Positions 1 to 6,261 of a stretch of DNA of 7,379 nt are shown in pieces (the stretch's first letter is position 1; each line of letters begins with the position of its first letter). A program made the translations under genes and the position numbers. This DNA is from Deltaproteobacteria bacterium (GTDB lineage: Bacteria; Desulfobacterota; Desulfarculia; Adiutricales; Adiutricaceae): positions 1-7,379 of the forward strand of contig JAITJP010000377.1 of NCBI GenBank assembly GCA_031278835.1. Reading direction: 5' to 3'. The notes under the pieces were generated by a model that searched no databases, was not told the DNA's origin, and saw only the letters and a program-made list of their open reading frames with translations.

Positions 1-21
1 CTTTAAGGCTGGTGCTTGGGC

Positions 22-2022
22 TTATGAATTAAGGCGTTTTAGGCGGCGCCACAGGGTGGAGCGGCTAATACCCAGTTCCTTGGCCAAATCGCCTTTGCGG
101 GGAATTCTTAAGGCTTCCTGAAGCCAGGCGCTTTTGTCCAAAGGGCTTTTTAGGGCCGGGGTGGGCAGATCACTGGGGGGCTCGGCCATATGACGCGAGG
201 CGGCCAGGCCTTCGGCCAACAAAGTTTCGACTTCTTTGAGGCGCCTGGTAAAGCCGCCCGTGATGATGGAAAGTCTTTCCACCAGGTTTTTAACTTCCCT
301 GGCGTTTCCCGGCCAGGGATGATCCAAGATGGGGCCGCTTAGCCTAGGGTTTTCCCAAAACAGGGGGTCCAGATTGGCATTAATTTCTCGGGTTAGTTTT
401 TGAAAAAGTATTAGGGGATCTCGGCCGCGATCCCTTAGGGGCGGGATGGAAATGGTCAGGACGCCCAGCCTAAAAAATAGATCTTTTCTAAAGCGCCCCA
501 GGCGCACGGCTTGGGCTAAATTCACGTTGGTGGCGGCCAGTATCCGGACCCTTACCGGTATCAGTCGATCGGCCCCGACTGGCAGGATGGCCTTTTCTTC
601 GATGGCTCTAAGGAGACGATTTTGCAAGTCCAGGGGCATCTCGCCCAATTCATCCAAAAACAAGGTGCCCCCGTGGGCCAGTTCAAAGATGCCCTTTTTG
701 CCGTCTTTGAGGGCTCCGGTAAAGGCCCCCGGGGCGTAGCCAAAAAGTTCACTCTCAAGAATGGTGGCCGGTAGGGAGCCGCAGTTTAAGGCCACGAAAG
801 GCACTTGCCCGCCAAACTTATGGTTGTGAACGCTCTGGGCCAGCATCTCCTTGCCGGTGCCGCTCTCGCCTTGGATTAAAATGGCCGAATCGCTCTGGGC
901 ATACTCGGCTGAGAGTTCCAACAAGCGCTTAAAGGCCGCGTCCTGAGTGACGATGTCTTCAAAGCGGTATCTGGCCACGTGGCCTTTGAGATAAGCTTTT
1001 TGCCGTAACCTACGTTCACTGGTTTCGACTTTTTCGGCCGATCTGGCTATGACGGCCATTAATAAGTCATCAGAACCGCCCGACTCGGTTTGCTGGGAAA
1101 TGGGCCTAAAATCCAACAAAAACCTTTTGCCGTCAATGATGGTCAATTGATCGGCCTGGGGGCGACCGCTGGTAAAGGCTTGACGAAAGGCCGGAAGGCT
1201 TTGCCAATCAAAGCGATCCAAGGGCCCGTCCAGGCCGTTGGCCTGACGATTCATGGCCGCTTGGTTAAGGTTATGAACCACGGCCTTTTGATCGAGAATT
1301 AAAACGGGATCTTCCAAAACGTCCAAAACCGTTTTGAATTGCGATAAAACGGCCAAGTGTCGCCGATGTTCTTGGTCGGCCCGGTTAAGCATGTTTAGCC
1401 TTTCCCGGGCTTCCCGAAGGGCGTCGGCCACGGCGTCCTCGCCCGATTGGACCAATACGGCCGTAAGGCCCAGGGCCTCGGCCTGATCGGTCACCACCTG
1501 GTCTCCCAAAACCACCTCAACCCCGGCCTCCATCAAGGATTTTAAGCGGTCCGGAACCTCGGATTCATGGCCTATGACCGCCAAACGCAGATCCATTTTG
1601 AGAATGCCGGCCAAGCGATGGGCGCTGGTTAAGATGTTCTCAAAACCGATCAGCCCCAATGGTCCTTTAAAGTCGGGGCGACTTTTGGTCAACTGGTTTA
1701 GGCCTTCCAGAATATCGCAGGCGCTGACCCCAATTTCGACCACCGGTAAGCCCAGTTTTTTTATTAGCCCGGCCGTGCCCCCGCGGCTAATAAACATCTT
1801 AACCCCTCGCTCGATCAGCCCTTTGGCTTCCAAAAAGCCGGCCGAGAGATCGCCCACCTTGAGGTGGATGGGCCAGTTTAAGCTCTTGGCCACCTTGGCC
1901 CCAAGATCGGCCAAAGCCCGATAGGGGGCGATGAAGGCCACCTCGGAAACGAGCTCAGGGCTTTTTTTGGATATTTTGGTCGGCCGAGGACCTTTACTGG
2001 CCGAGGTGGATTTTTTAGCCAT
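22..2022 (-). CDS. sigma-54-dependent transcriptional activator, PrpR_N-PAS-AAA+-Fis HTH
   Basis: This is a complete bacterial enhancer-binding protein of 666 residues, a cytoplasmic regulator that uses ATP hydrolysis to open sigma-54 RNA polymerase promoters. From the N-terminus I see a PrpR_N-like sensor domain (about 25-190) with ISRGGTA near residue 75, then a PAS-like segment (about 225-330, FKTVLDVLEDPVLILD). The AAA+ core runs from about 353 to 580. It contains Walker A GESGTGKE (~384), the sigma-54-contacting GAFTGA loop (~430), Walker B GTLFLDELGEM (~450), the arginine-finger stretch FRKDLFFRL (~509) and HPWPGNAREVKNL (~567). A Fis-type helix-turn-helix (LAKELGISRSTLWRRLKRL) ends the protein. 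All catalytic motifs look intact. I chose the ATG at 2022 because GGAG lies 7 nt upstream; a TTG at 2067 would add 15 residues but has a weaker ribosome site. In characterised PrpR_N regulators this domain senses a small metabolite; the ligand and target genes here are unknown. No partner gene is visible. Confidence 0.93.
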   Translation of the reverse strand: MAKKSTSASKGPRPTKISKKSPELVSEVAFIAPYRALADLGAKVAKSLNWPIHLKVGDLSAGFLEAKGLIERGVKMFISRGGTAGLIKKLGLPVVEIGVSACDILEGLNQLTKSRPDFKGPLGLIGFENILTSAHRLAGILKMDLRLAVIGHESEVPDRLKSLMEAGVEVVLGDQVVTDQAEALGLTAVLVQSGEDAVADALREARERLNMLNRADQEHRRHLAVLSQFKTVLDVLEDPVLILDQKAVVHNLNQAAMNRQANGLDGPLDRFDWQSLPAFRQAFTSGRPQADQLTIIDGKRFLLDFRPISQQTESGGSDDLLMAVIARSAEKVETSERRLRQKAYLKGHVARYRFEDIVTQDAAFKRLLELSAEYAQSDSAILIQGESGTGKEMLAQSVHNHKFGGQVPFVALNCGSLPATILESELFGYAPGAFTGALKDGKKGIFELAHGGTLFLDELGEMPLDLQNRLLRAIEEKAILPVGADRLIPVRVRILAATNVNLAQAVRLGRFRKDLFFRLGVLTISIPPLRDRGRDPLILFQKLTREINANLDPLFWENPRLSGPILDHPWPGNAREVKNLVERLSIITGGFTRRLKEVETLLAEGLAASRHMAEPPSDLPTPALKSPLDKSAWLQEALRIPRKGDLAKELGISRSTLWRRLKRLNS

Positions 2023-2029
2023 GCTTAGG

Positions 2030-2033
2030 CTCC
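2030..2033 (-). promoter_or_regulatory. ribosome binding site of the sigma-54 activator
   Basis: GGAG on the minus strand sits 7 nt before the ATG at 2022. This decides the start in favour of ATG at 2022 over the upstream TTG at 2067. Confidence 0.6.
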
Positions 2034-2082
2034 GAAAAGGCCTTTGGAGAGATCCCCATCGCTCCAAAGTCGCCTTTGGCCG

Positions 2083-2111
2083 GTAATAAGTTTTTAAGTA
2101 AATTAGGCCAA
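2083..2111 (-). promoter_or_regulatory. candidate sigma-70 promoter of the sigma-54 activator gene
   Basis: On the minus strand a -35-like TTGGCC (2106-2111) is separated by 17 bp from a -10-like TATTAC (2083-2088). Each hexamer matches consensus at four of six positions. The predicted start lies about 55 nt before the ATG, and the preceding terminator at 2155-2191 separates this gene from the tRNA unit. The match is modest, so this is only a candidate. Confidence 0.35.
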
Positions 2112-2154
2112 ATAGCCAGGGCCCAAAACCATTTTCCGGGCCAGCCTTTGGCTT

Positions 2155-2191
2155 AAAAAAAAGGACTTACGGAAATTTTTCGCGTAAGCCC
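2155..2191 (-). terminator. Rho-independent terminator, leftward transcription
   Basis: The minus-strand RNA reads GGGCUUACG (2191-2183), an 11-nt loop, CGUAAGUCC (2171-2163), then eight U (2162-2155). The 9-bp stem contains one G-U wobble that is good only in the minus-strand RNA, so the terminator acts leftward. It ends the tRNA-Thr transcription unit and insulates the sigma-54 activator gene. Confidence 0.8.
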
Positions 2192-2298
2192 TAAAAAAAC
2201 CATCCCAAGATGTTATTAAAAATTAAGCCATTTTTATGAGTGTTTTATCAGCCTAATGTAAAGGGCTACCGGGCCAACCAGCCTTCGTTTTTCGATCC

Positions 2299-2331
2299 AG
2301 GTTAGAGATAGGTTAGACATAGGTTAGACAT
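2299..2331. repeat. three tandem 11-bp repeats (AGGTTAGACAT)
   Basis: Three head-to-tail copies, AGGTTAGAGAT then AGGTTAGACAT twice, lie 47 bp beyond the tRNA 3' end. The period is close to one helical turn, which would suit cooperative protein binding, but three copies could also be simple slippage. Function is unknown. Confidence 0.85.
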
Positions 2332-2377
2332 TGGGAAGCGGCTTACTCATCAAAATCTTGTAAGGTATTGAAATTAC

Positions 2378-2452
2378 TGGAGCCAGCGAAGGGAGTCGGA
2401 CCCTTGACCTGCTGATTACGAATCAGCTGCTCTACCACTGAGCTACGCTGGC
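2378..2452 (-). tRNA. tRNA-Thr (anticodon CGT)
   Basis: The 75-nt gene folds fully. The acceptor stem is GCCAGCG/CGCTGGC, the D arm is GCTC-AGTGGTA-GAGC, and the anticodon arm is GCTGA-TTCGTAA-TCAGC. A 5-nt variable loop (AGGTC) and the T arm AAGGG-TCCGACT-CCCTT follow. Anticodon CGT reads the threonine codon ACG. The discriminator base is T and the terminal CCA is encoded. The T loop has C rather than the usual T at position 55 (TCCGA instead of TTCGA), where pseudouridine is normally found; base pairing elsewhere is intact, so I take the gene as functional. It appears to be a single-gene unit with a candidate promoter at 2584-2612. Confidence 0.96.
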
Positions 2453-2556
2453 CAATAAATTTTTTTTTACCAGAGAGGGACGGTTATTTTGAACCATTTT
2501 TTTGAATCGATTAATAAAAAAACCAGAAATAGGTTTTAAAATTAATCGGCCAGCTC

Positions 2557-2573
2557 CCCAGGGCGGCCCTGGG
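2557..2573 (-). repeat. GC-rich hairpin in the tRNA leader
   Basis: Perfect 7-bp arms CCCAGGG/CCCTGGG flank a 3-nt loop, and outer GGCC segments can extend the fold. In leftward RNA it is followed by GAUUAAUUUUAAAA, only a weak U tract, so it may be a weak terminator or a leader structure just after the predicted start of the tRNA transcript. Confidence 0.55.
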
Positions 2574-2583
2574 AGGCCTAAAA

Positions 2584-2612
2584 ACTTACCGCAACTTGAC
2601 GGCTATGTCAAG
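2584..2612 (-). promoter_or_regulatory. candidate sigma-70 promoter for tRNA-Thr
   Basis: On the minus strand a perfect -35 TTGACA (2607-2612) is followed after exactly 17 bp by TAAGTT (2584-2589), which keeps the important T1, A2 and T6 of the -10 element. Predicted initiation near 2577 would give a leader of about 125 nt before the tRNA. The -35 and spacer overlap inverted repeats that could be an operator. A second, weaker promoter closer to the tRNA cannot be excluded. Confidence 0.45.
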
Positions 2613-2642
2613 GCCATTTCTTAAAAACCACGTAGCCGTCAA
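2596..2642. repeat. inverted repeat with perfect 10-bp arms overlapping the tRNA promoter
   Basis: Arms TTGACGGCTA (2596-2605) and TAGCCGTCAA (2633-2642) are perfect reverse complements, extending to 12 bp with one G-U in plus-strand RNA, around a 23-nt loop. The left arm also forms the compact dyad TTGAC-N6-GTCAA (2596-2611), which overlaps the candidate -35 element. It could be a transcription-factor operator or an RNA stem. Confidence 0.75.
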
Positions 2643-2650
2643 AAGCCTCC

Positions 2651-2667
2651 TGGTCCGGATCGGACCA
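2651..2667. repeat. short hairpin TGGTCCG-GAT-CGGACCA
   Basis: Perfect 7-bp arms flank a 3-nt loop. It lies just beyond the T tract of the neighbouring terminator and has no T run of its own. It may be a backup transcription barrier; no function can be assigned. Confidence 0.6.
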
Positions 2668-2680
2668 AGCCCCTGGTGTC

Positions 2681-2718
2681 AAAAAAGTGTATACCGAGTC
2701 CAAGGACTCGATATACAC
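2681..2718 (-). terminator. Rho-independent terminator of the 1139-residue protein gene
   Basis: In minus-strand RNA a 15-bp stem (arms 2718-2704 and 2701-2687, one U-G wobble) is closed by a tiny loop and followed by six U (2686-2681). The wobble replaces what would be a mismatch in plus-strand RNA, so the direction is leftward. It lies 48 nt after the stop codon of the large gene and marks the end of the two-gene unit. Confidence 0.88.
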
Positions 2719-2765
2719 TCAATTAGGCTTACTGGCTTTTACTTAAATACTTAAGTTTTATGGCT

Positions 2766-5700
2766 TTAGCTTTTTTGCCTGGTGCCGGCCGTGGGTAAGT
2801 GGTCTCCCAAATGGCAGATTAAGATCTTTTTTTCGTTCTCCAGAAACTGGAAGTGAACCCTAAGCTCAGTCCCCTGGACGGTTGACTTGAGGTGGGGATA
2901 GAAAGTAATGGTCTCTCCATTGTACTTAAGGGTTCTGGACTTTTCAATTTGCTTTTCGTTTTTGGTGATCTTACGCTCGGTCATGGAAAAGCGGATACCG
3001 GTCGTGTTGGTAAAGGCGTCCTCGGATAAGTTATTGTCTTCAAATTTAAGTTTATGCATGGTGGTGGCTAGGTGCTTAATCATTTTTACCGCCTCAGAGA
3101 TGAGACGGTATTTTTTTTCAGATTGGGCCGCGGAAAAGGCAGAAATGGATTGATAGACCCTTTCATGGAAGATTAGTTTAGAGCCGTAGTATTTTTTTCC
3201 AGCCCTAACCACGTCAGTTAAAGTTTCTGGATAAATCCACTCCGAAGAGTTTTCCAGATCGTTTTTTAAGGCATATACCTCTCTGTTCATTTCCTGATTT
3301 TTTATGGCCACCTCGTTATAGGCGTCATTTCTCTTAGACAAATTAGTCATCAAATTACTGGCCGTGTTATTGGCGTCTTCAAGCTGTTTTCTAAGCTCCA
3401 AATTTTCCAGATAATGGGCGTTGGGATCTTGCAAAGCCTGCTGGAGCATTTCCGTGGACTTGGCTAATTCCACGGAATAGTTATAGTTTTTTTGTTTGAG
3501 CTCAGCGATTTCTGTTTCTTGTTTTTCGATTTGTTCCTGATTAGGCTTGATTAGGCGTTCATATTCTATGTTTTGTAGGCTTAAGGCCACCAGTTTATCG
3601 TAATCGTCTTGACGCTCCTTCTTGGCCTTGTCTCGGTCTTTGATGGCCTCTCTCAACTCTTCCTCGGCCTTATTAAAATCTTTTTCCAGGTCATCATAAT
3701 CGTCTTCTAACGTGTCAAGTTTAATGAGTAATTGTCTGTTCCTGGCGGCCAATTTATTCTTGAACAAGAACAAGCGTAAGATTGAATTGTATTTTTTTCT
3801 GGAAATGGTCACCGAATCGGAGGGCTGGATAACATCTTCGGAAGTGGTTTCATCGGCGCCGCTGTCATGGTCCTTGGCGCTCGGGCCCCGGGTTTGGGCG
3901 ATAAAAACCTCTGGCCTTTCCGCTAAAAGGGATGGTTGGCTATCTTCATCCTCAGAATCCTCGTCCAGGTCGGAATCGTCATACTCTTCGGAATCATCTT
4001 CGGAATCCTCGTCCAGGTCGGAATCGTCATACTCTTCGGCTTCATCCTCGGAATCAGTGACCAGGTCAAAATCAATTAACCTAGCCAATTCACCCACAGA
4101 ATCTTCGTTAAACTTATACTCAGATTGGACACCCAAATCCGGCATTAAAAACTCAAACGGGGGCAATACGATTTGGGTGGTATCTTCCGAGTCGTTCCTC
4201 TGGCCTGTAATGAGCTCGGTAACGTCAACTATTTGCTCATTTTCCGATGAGTCAGACAATTGTTTTTTACCAATGGCTTTGATGGATAAACGTAAGGTGC
4301 CATTTTTCAATTGGTCAGTAAAGCCAGTAAGGAAATCTTTCATGTTCTTAGATTTGGCTCTGGTTTTAGCCTTCTCGTTGAGACTAGGGTTATTGTCGAT
4401 ATCTACCAATAGGGTAGCCCTGTCTTGGTCGATTTTTTCAGGATCGATTTCCAGCGCTCTGGCCCCATTCAGCATGGTCATGAGGTGTTTGTCGTCTGTC
4501 ATCATCTTCCTGGTATTTTGAACTTGGCCAATATTTCTCCACTCAATACCAGAGAATTGGTTGGCGAGGTGAGATTCTTCAGACAAAATTGGCGTGGTGT
4601 CAACTGACTTGACCGCTAAATAATGGGTGGTATTTTGAATTTCTTCGCTATAGCACTTAGCGCTGGGCTCATACTCGGCGGGCAAGTCCTTAGCGCTGTC
4701 TTGAGTTTTTTCAGACAAACTTTGGCTGACCGCCTGAAATTCAGCGGCCAAGTCTGAAGTGTCTTGACTTTCTTTAGCCAAGCTTTGGCTGACCGCTTGA
4801 AATTCAGCGGCCAAGTCCTGAGCGCCTTCTTGAGATTCTTCAGACAAACTCTGGCTGGCTTCTTGAGATTGATCGGAGGCGCTTAGAGCGGCTTCATACT
4901 CGGCGGCCAAATCTTGGGCCATATCTTGAGATTCCATGGCTAAGCTTTGAGCGGCTTCATACTCGGCGGCCAAGGCTTGAACCGGGTCCTCAGATTCCTC
5001 GGACAAACTCTGGTCGGCTTCCTCAGATTCGGCGGCTAAGTCTTGAGCGCCTTCCTGAGATTCCTCGGGCAAACTCTGGGCGGCCTCTTGAGATTCGGCG
5101 GCTAAATCTTGAGCGTCTTCCTGAGCTTCTTCAGGCAAACTCTGGAGGGCTTCTTGAGATTCGGTGGCCCAGTCCTGGGCCGATTCTTGAGAATCTACCA
5201 GGGGCGCCTGGTCCTTTAAAACCAAAGGGTCGGCCTTGGGCTGGGAAGGTTTGAATCTAAACTCCATGGGAACTTCTATATCAAAACGATATTCCATGGG
5301 CAGCTGAAGGACTTGCCAAAGGTCAGATTTATTGGCGTAGTTGCCGATAAGTTTTTCGTCCAGGGCGGGCGGAGGAAATACGGCTGGGTCGGCATAGACC
5401 AAATTATGGTGAAGCCGAGAAGTGATGTTGTAATTAAATTTGCAACGTTGAATTAAAAATAAAGTGTAATTGTTAATCCACCTGGGCAAGGATTCGGAAT
5501 CAAATCGCGTGGCCCAGTAAATGATTAACTGATTGGCATAGTAAGGATCGATTTCTTCATGGGGAAAACGGAGTTCCGGAGGCTCCAATTCAAGCTGTTT
5601 TAGAGCATCCTCGAGGGTGATGGGCTCCGGGGGGCATTTGGTCGGCTTGGAAAAAAGGCCCGAACGGGCAGGATTGAACTCCGAGTGGTCAAGGAACATC

Positions 5701-6185
5701 TGGTAAACATTGTTGATGAGTTCCTTGTGGATGGTTATCTGAGATTTAGGAGCGTTGATATTGTAAAAAGCGTAGGCGTGTTCAAGTTCGCTTAAAAGGC
5801 CAAAGTAGGTGGCGCTGGGGATGGGCATAAGAACCTTAGGCAAACCCTTTGGATAAAATTTCGTCTGCCTCAAACTCAGTGTTCCATAATCATGGTCGGA
5901 ATAAAAAACGCTTATTAATTCGTTGGTTTTGTCTTTACTTGTTTCGGCGTAACGTTTATTTACCGTGATAATATAATCTCGTATGTTGGTTAACATGTTG
6001 ACCTCGACCAAATTCTTTTTAATTATTTTGGGGATGTCAACCGAGGCGTAAATTAAACGATCTTTAAAAAAATTATATAAAAGCCAAGCCTTGTCTTTGA
6101 CCGTCAAGGTTTCCCGGTTTTTACGTATAAAGTTACTAAGTAAGCGAGATTCATTGTCATACCTGGGCATTGTGGATAGTTTCAT
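2766..6185 (-). CDS. large modular coiled-coil protein with 11-residue repeats, function unknown
   Basis: I do not recognise this 1139-residue protein by name. Residues 1-331 look folded and mainly helical, with many aromatic residues. Residues 332-548 are about twenty 11-residue repeats of the type SQEGAQDLAAE/SQEAAQSLPEE. Residues 549-710 are a mixed spacer. Residues 711-750 are almost entirely D/E/S/Y and include a 16-residue duplication. Residues ~790-978 are charged heptad-like helix, a probable coiled coil. Residues ~980-1139 look like a compact domain with a beta-rich end (ELRVHFQF, KKILICHLGDHLPT), followed by a basic tail. That C-terminal pattern recalls uncharacterised bacterial proteins with a similar helix-then-strand ending, but this is an impression from memory. 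I see no signal peptide, membrane segment, Walker motif or nuclease signature, so it is probably cytoplasmic. The ATG start has GGAGGT 5 nt upstream. It lies 76 bp after the 196-residue gene and is followed by a terminator, so the two probably form an operon. A structural, scaffold or defence role is possible but unproven. Confidence 0.88.
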   Translation of the reverse strand: MKLSTMPRYDNESRLLSNFIRKNRETLTVKDKAWLLYNFFKDRLIYASVDIPKIIKKNLVEVNMLTNIRDYIITVNKRYAETSKDKTNELISVFYSDHDYGTLSLRQTKFYPKGLPKVLMPIPSATYFGLLSELEHAYAFYNINAPKSQITIHKELINNVYQMFLDHSEFNPARSGLFSKPTKCPPEPITLEDALKQLELEPPELRFPHEEIDPYYANQLIIYWATRFDSESLPRWINNYTLFLIQRCKFNYNITSRLHHNLVYADPAVFPPPALDEKLIGNYANKSDLWQVLQLPMEYRFDIEVPMEFRFKPSQPKADPLVLKDQAPLVDSQESAQDWATESQEALQSLPEEAQEDAQDLAAESQEAAQSLPEESQEGAQDLAAESEEADQSLSEESEDPVQALAAEYEAAQSLAMESQDMAQDLAAEYEAALSASDQSQEASQSLSEESQEGAQDLAAEFQAVSQSLAKESQDTSDLAAEFQAVSQSLSEKTQDSAKDLPAEYEPSAKCYSEEIQNTTHYLAVKSVDTTPILSEESHLANQFSGIEWRNIGQVQNTRKMMTDDKHLMTMLNGARALEIDPEKIDQDRATLLVDIDNNPSLNEKAKTRAKSKNMKDFLTGFTDQLKNGTLRLSIKAIGKKQLSDSSENEQIVDVTELITGQRNDSEDTTQIVLPPFEFLMPDLGVQSEYKFNEDSVGELARLIDFDLVTDSEDEAEEYDDSDLDEDSEDDSEEYDDSDLDEDSEDEDSQPSLLAERPEVFIAQTRGPSAKDHDSGADETTSEDVIQPSDSVTISRKKYNSILRLFLFKNKLAARNRQLLIKLDTLEDDYDDLEKDFNKAEEELREAIKDRDKAKKERQDDYDKLVALSLQNIEYERLIKPNQEQIEKQETEIAELKQKNYNYSVELAKSTEMLQQALQDPNAHYLENLELRKQLEDANNTASNLMTNLSKRNDAYNEVAIKNQEMNREVYALKNDLENSSEWIYPETLTDVVRAGKKYYGSKLIFHERVYQSISAFSAAQSEKKYRLISEAVKMIKHLATTMHKLKFEDNNLSEDAFTNTTGIRFSMTERKITKNEKQIEKSRTLKYNGETITFYPHLKSTVQGTELRVHFQFLENEKKILICHLGDHLPTAGTRQKS
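3955..4039 (-). repeat. 48-bp period duplication encoding an acidic tract
   Basis: A 37-bp segment at 3955-3991 is repeated without a mismatch at 4003-4039, offset by 48 bp. It encodes two copies of a 16-residue acidic unit containing EEYDDSDLDEDSED. The absence of silent differences suggests recent duplication or gene conversion. The offset keeps the reading frame. Confidence 0.93.
4542..5192 (-). repeat. array of ~20 coding repeats of 33 bp (11 residues)
   Basis: The coding strand holds twenty consecutive units, seventeen of 11 residues and three of 10, together exactly residues 332-548. The consensus is S-Q-E-x-A-Q-x-L-x-x-E, with many units alternating between endings AQDLAAE and QSLSEE, giving a 66-bp higher-order period. 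Units are clearest from 332 to about 507 and decay towards 548. A 35-bp stretch at 4720-4754 recurs at 4783-4817 with one mismatch (63-bp offset), so parts of the array duplicated recently. Confidence 0.88.
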
Positions 6186-6190
6186 GATAG

Positions 6191-6196
6191 ACCTCC
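6191..6196 (-). promoter_or_regulatory. strong ribosome binding site of the 1139-residue protein gene
   Basis: GGAGGT on the minus strand lies 5 nt before the ATG at 6185. It fixes the start at that ATG and not at the internal ATG five codons later. Confidence 0.8.
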
Positions 6197-6206
6197 AAGA
6201 TCTATG

Positions 6207-6228
6207 GGCTGGCTAAAATAGGCCAGCC
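6207..6228 (-). repeat. hairpin in the intergenic leader of the 1139-residue gene
   Basis: Arms GGCTGGC and GCCAGCC (7 bp, perfect) surround an 8-nt loop. The stem starts 10 nt upstream of the Shine-Dalgarno sequence in the mRNA. There is no T run after it in the leftward direction, so it is not a normal terminator. It may stabilise or process the mRNA between the two operon genes. Confidence 0.6.
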
Positions 6229-6261
6229 GATTAAGCTGAAAAAAAAAGATTCAAGCAAAAG

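Larger units (their letters stand above)
2068..2377. other. intergenic region between sigma-54 activator and tRNA-Thr
   Basis: No supportable protein gene lies here; the open frames I read through are under about ten codons. It holds a candidate promoter for the activator, an intrinsic terminator for leftward transcription, and a set of three 11-bp tandem repeats. The stretch from 2192 to 2377 would be transcribed as the 3' trailer of the tRNA transcript. Confidence 0.7.
2453..2765. other. hairpin-rich intergenic region between tRNA-Thr and the large gene
   Basis: No protein gene is supportable here. It contains the terminator of the 1139-residue gene (2681-2718), two further stems (2651-2667 and 2557-2573), a long-armed inverted repeat (2596-2642) and a candidate promoter for the tRNA (2584-2612). 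The 70 bp directly upstream of the tRNA are AT-rich, with runs of T and A. Confidence 0.7.

Noticed and set aside
446..1924. Several plus- and minus-strand frames of 65-116 codons inside the sigma-54 activator gene
   Set aside because: They lie entirely inside a gene with unmistakable conserved motifs and read as compositional shadows.
2022..2067. Longer N-terminus of the sigma-54 activator from TTG at 2067
   Set aside because: The added residues lie before the first lysine/serine-rich linker and are not part of the PrpR_N fold. The ATG at 2022 has GGAG at good spacing and is preferred.
2299..2331. CRISPR array or replication iterons
   Set aside because: The repeats are directly adjacent 11-mers with no spacers, only three copies, and no DnaA-box cluster, cas or rep gene nearby.
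3712..4521. Long plus-strand open frame (269 codons), serine-rich
   Set aside because: It is antisense to the acidic and spacer part of the large gene. Its SSSESSSRSESS composition is the complement of the D/E/S repeats, and there is no ribosome site supporting it.
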